Source of the DNA: CAXBGS01 sp963975425
GTDB lineage: Bacteria; Planctomycetota; Planctomycetia; Pirellulales; Pirellulaceae
NCBI GenBank assembly: GCA_963975425.1
Contig: CAXBGS010000017.1
Location: 62,001 to 126,000, forward strand
Direction of reading: 5' to 3'
DNA length: 64,000 nucleotides
The position numbers and the translations under genes were made by a program. Below are positions 10,501 to 17,395 of the stretch, one piece after another. Below the pieces are notes generated by a model, which saw nothing but the letters and a program-made list of their open reading frames with translations, searched no databases and had not been told where the DNA came from. Each line of letters opens with the position of its first letter. The first letter of the stretch is position 1.

Positions 10501-11294
10501 ACGCCGGACAAGCGAATTACTCTGCTGCTAATGCGATGTTGGACGGGCTGGCCCACTACCGACGCAGTCAAGAGTTGCCCGCGTGTGTGATGAACTGGGG
10601 GCACCTTGGCCAGGCAGGCTATTTGGCCGAGCGTGAGCAACTCGGTCGACGACTCGAGCGTCAGGGTGTGCTTAGTTTCACCGTCAAGCAAGCCACCGAC
10701 TGCTTGGACTATGCACTGCAAATCGATGCCACGCAGCTAAGTGTGCTTCGTATGGATTGGTCGTTATGGCGAGGTCTGGGGATCACCGCAGACGTCTCGC
10801 CGCGGTTCGCCCATTTGCTGCGACATCGCGCGGCCGCGGACAGTGGTGAAAAGCGATCGCTGGCGTCCGGCGAAGAAATTCGTCAAGCTGACCTCGAAAC
10901 GCGTGTCAACTTGGTTGGCGAAGTCTTGCGGTGGAAGGCCGGTCTGCTGCTCGGGATCGATGGCGACAAAATGGAACGTGATCGATCGCTGTTGGAACTT
11001 GGCCTTGATTCGTTGATGGCAGTCGAGATGCGAAATTGGATTGAAAGCCAGATCGAGATCAATTTGCCGATTTCCGCGCTGATGCGAAGTGCAAGTTTGG
11101 ACCACTTGACGATGACGGTCTGCAAGACGATTGACGAGGACACGTCGATCACTGAAGCTGATTCTAAGACGCCTGCATCAGAGTTGATTTCCGATGACGA
11201 TGCCGATTCGTTGCTGAACCAGTTGCCCGAAATGGGTGACGATGAAGTCAGCCGATTGCTCGGTCAATTGCTGCGGCAACAAGGTGACGGTTGA
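4506..11294 (+). CDS. Highly reducing type I polyketide synthase, single module
   Basis: About 2262 residues from the ATG at 4506; the frame is also open from a TTG at 4443. Domains in order follow. KS (about 45-470): DTACSSSL with Cys219 (5160-5162), EAHGTGT His354 and NIGH His394, all intact. AT (about 620-920): GHSVGE with Ser711 and YAFHS. DH (about 985-1250): H-xxx-G-xxxx-P at about 1010 and D-xxx-H at about 1173. A pseudo-KR stretch without methyltransferase motifs (about 1262-1502). ER (about 1515-1815): HSASGGVGLAA. KR (about 1858-2045): WLAGGLGGFG, Ser and GQANYSAAN. ACP: GLDSL, Ser2169. There is no loading module and no thioesterase, so it probably works iteratively, as fungal highly reducing PKSs do, and passes the chain to the NRPS six bases downstream. 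An AsnGly-rich linker separates KS and AT. Confidence 0.96.
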   Translation: MHWPDRSTLTPFVHPNQHSRLLADTSTTSLNTELTAASPDRDDRGDDIAIIGIGCRFPGGADNPERYWDLLKSGTDAISETPADRWSLQKYYASGGSLPGKTQSKWGGYVDGIDQFDPQLFGISPREAASMDPQQRLLLEVTWRAFEDAGQRVENIAGSAVSVFTGISSFDYAVAGLSYQDRGVISPYSNTGGSSSIAANRISYCFDLRGPSVAVDTACSSSLVAVHMACESLKSGDCEMALAGGVNALILPDFYVAFSQLGVLSPDGRCKTFDARANGYVRSEGAGMVLMKPLRAAVRDGDSIYAVIRATALNQDGRTQGMTVPSQSAQETLLRSACQRGGVKPADIQYVEAHGTGTPVGDPIEANALASVLNHDRPADQPCWIGSVKTNIGHLEAGAGIASLIKVALSLKHQQIPAHLHFEQPNPQIDFQRLNLRVPRTTENWNGVDGERLAGINGFGYGGANAHLLLQEAPVVTPSPEADSRESFHQRGYQSVALTNANGNGNGSTNGNGKLTNGNGAGAEKRHAASVLLPISARSPDALADVSRLMADWLDGEGRNYPLHQIASNAAYHRSHQECRSVVTGATHSQCADQLREIALACRANDSSRMDPFQIDRGVLFVCSGQGPQWWAMGRGLLNQDAVFRQSIERCDREFAKYVSWSLVEELSRAEDESRMQETSVAQPCIFAIQVALAAVWESRGIRPSAVVGHSVGEIAAAYLSGALTWQDACCVAIHRGRTMDLATSKGAMIAAGLSADETASWIKGHEDKVALAAVNGPTSVTISGDADVIERLAQKLKDAGIFCRQLVVEYAFHSPQMDPVREPLLRCLANIRPRQAHTPIISTVTGQSADGDQFDAEYWWKNVRQSVCFADAMQVAADEGFGIVIEIGPHPVLAYSITECFQKQGKSVRAVPSLHRERDDATCMTDSLGSLYAIGMDLDWTKLYQKPAQRLPLPAYPFQRQRCWSESFESKVTRLTDDVHPLLGESTHHFSPAWQNRIDLKLQDYLDDHRVRGACMLPAAAMIEMSAEAARQVTGSESISLQNLQLQNPCMLSPQRGQHFETVYRADRRSLEVATRPSDESNWTPLATVEISGDTGLLDWSPELLAAGDAACDEPFTAERCYAYCQRLGLEYGNRFQGIAKGTRCRWESIAEVDLTDWIDDSTNEYNVHPAVLDSCFHAMITADADFDRHLGGLYLPSEIGRITLLQRVPARVTTHVRLRSKDHERMVADIDILDEDGQPCLLIRGFVSQRVGASESKESIHDLMYRYQWIPSSASSEPESGVANGQRRRWCIFADRTGVADRWIETLRRRGDDVVRVDHGTAFEPLKPDCFVIDPEDRDEFTRVLQSFVGGSMSTDRNHDSYNVVYLWGLDAPGNDELTSESLDDSTILTTLAPMHLVQGWEAADAESTASLAIVTVAAQTSDDVPESVSVGQSPLIGFGRVVISEYSRFKTKLIDLASQDPQSSAACLHNECIVQHDGEDEVMYRDQQRFVRRFLKQAEQDIPVTASRQVQSRLQIGRSSGIEELHYCTAAAAPLATGEVEIEVLSTGLNFSDVMKALDLYPGLPSGPVALGAECSGRISRVGPGVSDWSIGDEVIAVAPGSFASHVVVGQALVARKPQGLTHSQAATIPIAFLTAEHALNQCARMRQGDSVLIHSASGGVGLAAMQLAKIAGADVYATAGNDEKRNYVRGLGAAEVMDSRRLAFADQTLAASGGKGVDIVLNSLPGEAIAKGLSTLKTGGRFLEIGKRDIYANAPLGLEPFRNNLALFAIDLDQLFKQEPESMGELLRSLVPRFESGELRPLPITEYAADDTREAFRYMQQGKHIGKVVVNYDKRPSHVRPGTTNATQFRGDATYWLAGGLGGFGLEIAKWMVQHGAGNLVLSGRRESPSPTAVSVIEQLREQGANVTVMRCDITNAADVRSTLRKIDESLPRLRGVLHTAMVLQDRLLVDLDRETLQQVLRPKVLGGWNLHRETLDRSLDHFVLFSSLSSVFGHAGQANYSAANAMLDGLAHYRRSQELPACVMNWGHLGQAGYLAEREQLGRRLERQGVLSFTVKQATDCLDYALQIDATQLSVLRMDWSLWRGLGITADVSPRFAHLLRHRAAADSGEKRSLASGEEIRQADLETRVNLVGEVLRWKAGLLLGIDGDKMERDRSLLELGLDSLMAVEMRNWIESQIEINLPISALMRSASLDHLTMTVCKTIDEDTSITEADSKTPASELISDDDADSLLNQLPEMGDDEVSRLLGQLLRQQGDG
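6003..6065 (+). repeat. Asn-Gly codon repeat in the KS-AT linker
   Basis: A run of AAC-GGA hexamers with small interruptions encodes an (Asn-Gly)n flexible linker between the ketosynthase and acyltransferase domains of the PKS. Confidence 0.9.
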
Positions 11295-11300
11295 TACCGC

Positions 11301-14300
11301 ATGACCCGCCCGATAGATTCGCCAAACAAACGGTCCTCGGACCAGACCGTCGGCCAACCCGTCGACCCGCTGGACGCGATGACTGCGGACCAGCAGCGGA
11401 TGTTGTTACAGCGTCTGCTACGTCGACAAGCGGAATCGGCACGAAGCTTTGGCATGTCTTCCGGACAACAAGGCTTGTGGTATGCCTTTCGCCGAAACCC
11501 GGATTCAACCGCATTCAATGTGTTCTTGCCGTCGCGAATTGTGTCGGAACTGAATGTCGACGCACTTCGGTCTGCGATGAACTATCTGGTGAATCGGCAT
11601 GCCAGTCTGCGTACCACATTTAGTGATGCCAATGCCGAACTCAAGCAGAGTGTCAACGAGTCTTTGCCACCAGAGTTCGTCGTAATCGACGCAAGCGGAA
11701 TGAACAATGCGGAACTTCGTGCGGAGGTTCTTGCACAGACGCAGCGTCCCTTTGATCTTGAGTCGGGGCCATTGATGCGGATGGCCGTCTTTCGCCGCAA
11801 TCGCGACGACCACGTCGTTGTTGCAACGACGCATCACATCGTTGTCGATTTTTGGTCTTTGATTTTGCTTTTGACTGAATTGCGACACGTCTATCAGTGT
11901 TTTGCCTCAGGGACCGAACCTGACCTGCCACCCGCACCTGGAAATTATCGGTCATTTGTTTCCGAACAGCGCGCCATGTTGGATGGCCCTGGCATCGAAT
12001 CTCAGTGGCGACACTGGGGACGGACACTCGATGGTGCTCCACATGTCTTGAATTGGTTTACCGACTATGACCGACCCAACGAGTTTACCGGTCGAGCGGA
12101 TGTGGTTCCGCTGCAGTTCGATCAAGCAGTCGCTTCGCGCGTGAAACAAATCGCGTCACAGCAATCGACCACAACGAATGCCGTTGTGATGGCCGCGCTG
12201 CAAGTCTTGATTTCTCGATATACGCGGGAAGACGACTTTTTGATTGGCACTCCTTTTTCCGGGCGCGGACACCGCAAGTATGAGAACACGGTCGGTTTCT
12301 TCGTCAACATGCTGCCGCTGCGTGCTGAATTGTCCGGTGACCCGACGTTCGCTCAGTTAGTTCGGCGAGTTGGGCAAACCGTGTTGAAGTCTTTGGAATA
12401 CGAGGCCACGCCGCTGGCCGAAATCGTACGGCGAATTCAACCGGTTCGCGATCCGAGCCGCAGTCCGTTGTTCCAAGTGACTTGTACCTTCGAAAAATCA
12501 CACATCCGAGAAGAAGCCGGGCGAGCCGGGTTCTTGATGCCTTCGGAAGAAGCATCGGCAAATATCGGCGGTATGAAGCAAGAAAGTTATTACGTACCTC
12601 ACCCGACCTGTCATCATGACATCGAGTTTATCTTCGAACAAACCGAAACATCGCTACAAGGAATGATCTGCTTTTGCCGTGACCTGTTCGCAAAAGAATC
12701 GGTTCAGCGAATTGCGGATAATTTTAGCAGCTTGTTTCAATCACTTTGCGAGTCACCCGATACTGCCGTGCGTGAAGTGTCATGGGGTGACGCATCTGCG
12801 ACAAGTTTGCCCCGCGGCAGTGTTGAGAGAAAAGAAACGCTGATCGAACAGCTTGAAAGTGCATTCCAGAATCATGGCGATTCTCCCGCCCTGATCGGTG
12901 AGGAAGCATTTACCTTTGCACAGCTCGATCAACAGTCTCGCAAGATTGCGGGTGCCCTCGTCGAAATCGGAATCGGAATTGGCGATGTCGTACCCGTGTG
13001 CGGCAAACGCGGTCCCCAAATGATGATCGCACTGATTGGCGCAATGCGATCCGGCGCCGCCGTCGTTCCGATCGATACGGATCAACCTGCTGTGGACACA
13101 GAGACGTTGATCGAGGATGCAGGTGCGAAAGCAATCCTGGTCGATGCATGCGATGTGATGCGGTTGCCGACGGATTCGACTGCCACAAATACGTGTGTGA
13201 TGAGTATCGGCGATTTGATCGATCGAGAATCTGTTGCAGGCGAAATCGCAGTCAGTGTTTCGCCGGATGACCTGGCCTATGTCATCTATACGTCGGGTTC
13301 GACCGGGCGGCCGAAAGGCGTGATGATCCAGCATGGTGCGATTGCAAACACCATGCGCTGGCGTATCGAAAACGTCACCTTGTCATCACGAGATCGTGTC
13401 TTGATGTTGCTGTCGCACCAATTTGACGCTGGTTTCGCAGTCGCGATGAGTAGCCTGGTTCAGGGTGCGGCGATTGTTTTTCCGGACCAGGGTGGGCCAT
13501 TTGATGTTCACGCGACGTTCGACCGAATCAAACGAACAGGTGTTTCGGTCTTGCCGGCCGTGCCGAGCGTTTTGAATGTTGTCGTCTCGGATCCGAATTT
13601 TCGCGAATGTAAATCGATTCAACAGATTTGGTCGGGTGGCGAAAGCATGCCTTCGGAATTGCCGGCCAAGATTCGAAACCATTCCAATGCGAGGATTTGG
13701 AATTTCTATGGCCCAACCGAAACCGCCGTTGAAGCAACCGCTCACGAAGTTCACCTCGCTGATCCACGACGATCGGTCCCCATCGGAATGCCGATCGCCA
13801 ACACTGAAGTATTGGTGTTGGATGATCATCTGAAGGTTGTCCCCGATACATGCCCCGGCCAGATCGCGATTGCCGGGCGAGGCTTAGCAGTCGGGTACTT
13901 GAACCAACCAGAACTTACGCGAGGTTGCTTTGTTGACACCGCTGGCGATCGATCACTGTCGTCGCGAATGTACTTGACTGGCGATCTTGGCCGCAAACGC
14001 GCTGACGGACAACTTGAATTTCTCGGCCGCATCGATCAGCAAGTAAAGCTGCACGGCTATCGCATCGAGCTAGAAGAAATTGAGCACGTTTTACAGCGGC
14101 ATTCGCAGATCAAACATGCCGCGGTAAAGGTCATCGATCCGGACAGCGACTCCGCTCGCTTGGCCGCTTATGTCGTCGTGGATGACGTTGCGGCAGGTGA
14201 TCCATCGATCGATCTTCGGCGCCACATCGCTGACTATCTGCCAGTGTATAAACGCCCGTCAAGCGTTGATATCGTTCCCCATTTACCGATTGGCTCTAGT

Positions 14301-15464
14301 GGGAAAGTGAATCGAAATTTGCTTCCCGATCCCCTCGACGGTGAACAGGATCGGCCGCCAGCGGTGCCGCCGAGTACGCCGCTAGAGCAGCACCTGGCGG
14401 ACTCTTGGGCAGAAATGCTGGACATTGAAAGCGTTGGGGTCAATCAAAACTTTTTTGAACTCGGCGGCAGCAGTTTGCAAGCTGCCATGATGACGGCGCG
14501 GTTGACCGATGACTTGGGCGTGCACGTTCCCACGTCGCTGTTGTTCGACTTGGCCGACATCGGAGCGATGGCAAAACGTCTGGTGCAGCTTCATCGTCGT
14601 GTGATCGAAACCCGTTTCGGTTCTCGATCGACGGAAGTCTATGAAACGCAAGCGTCTGCCAGTGACACGGCTCTGGAAATCCAACATCCCTTGATCGCGC
14701 CATTGAAAACTGAGGGCGCTCATGATCCCCTCTTCTTGATTCATCCGCCCGGCGGGATCGTGATTTGTTACCGCGAACTGGCACGTTTCATTGACAAACA
14801 GCGGCCTCTGCTAGCGGTCCGGTCACGCGGGCTTCACGGTGAGGAACGATTGCCCGAGTCAATCGAGACGATGGCTGCTGAATATGTCGACGCGATTCGG
14901 ATGGTGCAGTCAAGCGGCCCGTATGCCGTGGGCGGTTGGTCGCTGGGCGGGGTCATCGCGTACGAAGTCGCAAGACAACTGGTTTCCAGTGGCGAATCAG
15001 TCCAGCGTTTGATCTTGCTCGACAGCACAATTCCAGACGCGGCGAGCGGTGGCGACGATTCGAGTCGGGTCGGCCTGGAATACGGAATCGATTTGTCACT
15101 CGATCAGCTGAGCCAATTGGACGAAGATCAACAACTACCATTTCTTTGGCAACATGCGGTCAGTCTTGGTGTCGTTGACGAAACATCGCCGCGGGAAGTC
15201 GTTGAGCATGTGCTGGCGGATCTCAAGACGCTGTTCCATCACCATGTGCAGCTAACCAGTCGCTATCAGATTCAGCCCTTGGATGTTCCGACTTTGTTGG
15301 TCCGCCCGACCGATGTACCGGTGGAGGTCAAGACCTCGATCGATCGCGGATGGGGAAAACTAGTCAACGATGTTGACGTCAAGTTCGTTTCTGGTCATCA
15401 CCACAGCATGGTGCAGCAGCCCCATGTCAACGAGTTGGCCAAGATCATTGACCGATCAATTTAG
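11301..15464 (+). CDS. Single-module NRPS: condensation-adenylation-PCP-thioesterase
   Basis: 1387 residues starting six bases after the PKS stop, so almost certainly cotranscribed. An N-terminal helical region (TADQQRMLLQRLLRRQAE) precedes a condensation domain (about 45-480) with the intact HHIVVD motif (His178, His179, Asp183). The adenylation domain (about 520-1015) has YTSGSTGRPKGV, NFYGPTET, YLTGDLG, and SGKVNRN with the A10 Lys. The carrier (about 1030-1095) has LGGSS with Ser1058 as the phosphopantetheine site. The thioesterase (about 1140-1385) has GWSLGG (Ser1214), LLDS and SGHHHSM, giving a complete Ser-Asp-His set. It would load one amino acid, acylate its amine with the polyketide chain and release by hydrolysis or cyclisation. 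By eye the substrate-pocket residues read D-A-A-P-W-G-F-V-E-K, which I cannot match to a known amino acid. Confidence 0.96.
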   Translation: MTRPIDSPNKRSSDQTVGQPVDPLDAMTADQQRMLLQRLLRRQAESARSFGMSSGQQGLWYAFRRNPDSTAFNVFLPSRIVSELNVDALRSAMNYLVNRHASLRTTFSDANAELKQSVNESLPPEFVVIDASGMNNAELRAEVLAQTQRPFDLESGPLMRMAVFRRNRDDHVVVATTHHIVVDFWSLILLLTELRHVYQCFASGTEPDLPPAPGNYRSFVSEQRAMLDGPGIESQWRHWGRTLDGAPHVLNWFTDYDRPNEFTGRADVVPLQFDQAVASRVKQIASQQSTTTNAVVMAALQVLISRYTREDDFLIGTPFSGRGHRKYENTVGFFVNMLPLRAELSGDPTFAQLVRRVGQTVLKSLEYEATPLAEIVRRIQPVRDPSRSPLFQVTCTFEKSHIREEAGRAGFLMPSEEASANIGGMKQESYYVPHPTCHHDIEFIFEQTETSLQGMICFCRDLFAKESVQRIADNFSSLFQSLCESPDTAVREVSWGDASATSLPRGSVERKETLIEQLESAFQNHGDSPALIGEEAFTFAQLDQQSRKIAGALVEIGIGIGDVVPVCGKRGPQMMIALIGAMRSGAAVVPIDTDQPAVDTETLIEDAGAKAILVDACDVMRLPTDSTATNTCVMSIGDLIDRESVAGEIAVSVSPDDLAYVIYTSGSTGRPKGVMIQHGAIANTMRWRIENVTLSSRDRVLMLLSHQFDAGFAVAMSSLVQGAAIVFPDQGGPFDVHATFDRIKRTGVSVLPAVPSVLNVVVSDPNFRECKSIQQIWSGGESMPSELPAKIRNHSNARIWNFYGPTETAVEATAHEVHLADPRRSVPIGMPIANTEVLVLDDHLKVVPDTCPGQIAIAGRGLAVGYLNQPELTRGCFVDTAGDRSLSSRMYLTGDLGRKRADGQLEFLGRIDQQVKLHGYRIELEEIEHVLQRHSQIKHAAVKVIDPDSDSARLAAYVVVDDVAAGDPSIDLRRHIADYLPVYKRPSSVDIVPHLPIGSSGKVNRNLLPDPLDGEQDRPPAVPPSTPLEQHLADSWAEMLDIESVGVNQNFFELGGSSLQAAMMTARLTDDLGVHVPTSLLFDLADIGAMAKRLVQLHRRVIETRFGSRSTEVYETQASASDTALEIQHPLIAPLKTEGAHDPLFLIHPPGGIVICYRELARFIDKQRPLLAVRSRGLHGEERLPESIETMAAEYVDAIRMVQSSGPYAVGGWSLGGVIAYEVARQLVSSGESVQRLILLDSTIPDAASGGDDSSRVGLEYGIDLSLDQLSQLDEDQQLPFLWQHAVSLGVVDETSPREVVEHVLADLKTLFHHHVQLTSRYQIQPLDVPTLLVRPTDVPVEVKTSIDRGWGKLVNDVDVKFVSGHHHSMVQQPHVNELAKIIDRSI

Positions 15465-15480
15465 AGCCGTTCAATCGTTG

Positions 15481-15560
15481 GTGATGTCAGCGATTAGTGA
15501 TGTCAGCGATTAGTGATGTCAGCGATTGGTGATGTCAGCGATTGGTGATGTCGGCGGCGA
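15481..15560. repeat. Intergenic tandem array, 16-bp unit
   Basis: Four near-perfect copies of GTGATGTCAGCGATTA (third and fourth end in TG) and a degenerate fifth fill most of the gap between the convergent NRPS and ABC ATPase genes. They are contiguous with no spacers, so this is a minisatellite and not a CRISPR array. Confidence 0.93.
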
Positions 15561-15574
15561 CTTGGTCTGTTTGG

Positions 15575-16267
15575 CTAATTGCCGTTTGATTCGATTCGAC
15601 CGTCACGCATCTGGATCAGACGGTTTGCGCGATCGGCGACCGATGGATCATGCGTGACCACGACAAGTGTCGTTTCGTGAGAATCGTTCAACGAGCACAG
15701 CAGGTCCATGACTTCGCGGCCGCTTTGGCTGTCCAATGCCCCGGTCGGCTCGTCTGCCAGAATCAATTTCGGATCGTTTGCAATTGCCCGTGCGATCGCG
15801 ACACGCTGGCGTTGGCCGATCGAGAGCTGACCCGGTAAGTGTTTCGCTCGATGCTCGAGGCCGACTCTATCCAGCAGCCGCTTGGCAACGTCGGTTCGTT
15901 CGGCGCGCGTTCGATCACTCTCGAACATGGGAATCTGAATGTTCTCTTCGGCCGTCAAGTTGGGCAGCAGATAGAAGGATTGAAAAACGAATCCGATTTC
16001 CCTGGATCGCACGCGGTCCAGGTTGTCGACGTCCGAGAGTCGTTGTCCGTCAATGTAAACTTCACCGGATGTCGGGCGATCAAGGGCACCGACCATATTT
16101 AAGAGTGTCGATTTTCCACATCCGCTGGGGCCCATGACCGATACGAAGTCGCCCGGCTGAATGTCCATCGAAACGTTGTCCAACGCTTGAACATCGCCGT
16201 CGCGATAGTGCTTGCAAACGCTGCGCAATGAAACGAGTGGATGGTCGCCTTGGGTTGTTTTGCTCAT
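15575..16267 (-). CDS. LolD/MacB-type ABC transporter ATP-binding protein
   Basis: About 230 residues from the ATG at 16267 (MSKTTQGDHPLVSLRSV); the open frame extends to 16330 but overlaps the promoter space. Walker A is GPSGCGKST, the Q-loop is VFQSFYLLP, the signature is LSIGQRQR (canonical LSGGQ with one Gly replaced by Ile), Walker B is LILADEPTGALD and the switch His is in VVTHD. The extra FVFQSF...NLTAEENI pattern is typical of the LolD/MacB/FtsE group that pairs with FtsX-fold permeases. The only such permease in the window is at 3179-4363, at the other end of the PKS-NRPS pair, so the two may form one split transporter flanking the cluster. Convergent with the NRPS across the 16-bp repeat array. 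Confidence 0.93.
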   Translation of the reverse strand: MSKTTQGDHPLVSLRSVCKHYRDGDVQALDNVSMDIQPGDFVSVMGPSGCGKSTLLNMVGALDRPTSGEVYIDGQRLSDVDNLDRVRSREIGFVFQSFYLLPNLTAEENIQIPMFESDRTRAERTDVAKRLLDRVGLEHRAKHLPGQLSIGQRQRVAIARAIANDPKLILADEPTGALDSQSGREVMDLLCSLNDSHETTLVVVTHDPSVADRANRLIQMRDGRIESNGN

Positions 16268-16335
16268 GCGTGTTTCTAGAATCCCAGGGGCAACGTTTTT
16301 AATGCGAGTTTCACAATGCGGGGCGGCCAAGTCGA

Positions 16336-17364
16336 ATGACCAAGTCTAACTTTATCCGACTGCGATCTGTATCGTCACCATGCGTTGCGACGTTACATTA
16401 TTTTGCAGCGTCACAGCCTCACGCAACGCAAAGATGTAGTCCAGCATCGGCACACTCCGCATTCATCGCAAAGTGGCTGGCGGGCGTCTGGCTGGCGTGT
16501 ATGGTGATCGCGGTGGCCACACCGGTGGCGGCCGGCGACACGCCACTGACGGTCATTGAACCGGGCACCACGTTTGACATTACAGGCGAGACCAAGGTGA
16601 CGCAAACGCGGTGGAATTGCGTCCTGTTCGTGGCAAAGCCGCGCATTTCCAGCGGCGATACGAACAAACTGGGGCAGACGATTCGCAGGGCCGTCTCGAC
16701 GTTGAACCTGACGATTCTGGCGTCCGTGCGGCGCGACGAAAACGGGACGCATCGGCTGGTCGATGTCGGCGTCGGATACAGCGTGCCGATCGCGGGAAAG
16801 CAAACCGTGATTTCGTCACAAACGGCATCGCAATTGGGCGCGAGCCTGGGACTGATCGCGCGTCACGTCCTGAATGAAAACGAAAAACAACTTGCCAAGG
16901 TTTGTGTTGTCACTCGTTCATCGACGCTGTTGATCTTTGATACGCCTGCCATCATGCACCGTGGCGACCAGCATCGCGATTACACGATTCGTCACTTCTG
17001 TTGGATCGACCCCGCATCCGGTGTCGCCGCGACTCTGGTGTGGATGCTCGGACGCGATCCGGACGGCGTTTTACGGGTCATCAATGAGCCAATGCGTGTC
17101 GTCCCGGCAGGAACGGTCGAGGATCGTGGGATCCACGTCGATGGCGGCGAATTTATGTTGGGAATCCCCAGCCAGCGGGCATTCGCGCTCGAATCGCTTC
17201 CGCCCGGATTGTCCGTCCCATGGCCGGTCGATGGTGATGCTGTCGACCTTGCGACACTGGCCTGTCAAAGCTCTTATGACGAAAAAACATTGACTCGGCT
17301 CGCCACAAAGCTGAATCAAGCCATCGCGTCGGCAAATGGCCAGCGAGAGAAGCGACCTGAGTGA
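16336..17364 (+). CDS. Exported or membrane-anchored protein of unknown function
   Basis: 342 residues from the ATG at 16336. A 43-residue Ser/His/Cys-containing leader precedes one strong hydrophobic segment (about 44-67, ending ATPVAAGD), which could be a late signal peptide or an anchor, so the true start may lie closer to that segment. The rest is soluble, with alternating beta-rich stretches (TRWNCVLFVAKPRIS, VCVVTRSSTLLIFD, DYTIRHFCWIDPASG) and no repeats or metal motifs. I do not recognise the family. It diverges from the ABC ATPase (68 bp apart) and converges on the sulfatase, 31 bp away. Confidence 0.75.
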   Translation: MTKSNFIRLRSVSSPCVATLHYFAASQPHATQRCSPASAHSAFIAKWLAGVWLACMVIAVATPVAAGDTPLTVIEPGTTFDITGETKVTQTRWNCVLFVAKPRISSGDTNKLGQTIRRAVSTLNLTILASVRRDENGTHRLVDVGVGYSVPIAGKQTVISSQTASQLGASLGLIARHVLNENEKQLAKVCVVTRSSTLLIFDTPAIMHRGDQHRDYTIRHFCWIDPASGVAATLVWMLGRDPDGVLRVINEPMRVVPAGTVEDRGIHVDGGEFMLGIPSQRAFALESLPPGLSVPWPVDGDAVDLATLACQSSYDEKTLTRLATKLNQAIASANGQREKRPE

Positions 17365-17395
17365 CGTTTTCTCATTTGCATTGGACCGCGACCGA

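Noticed and set aside
15481..15560. Direct repeats as a CRISPR array
   Set aside because: Units are contiguous 16-mers with no unique spacers and no cas genes in the window.
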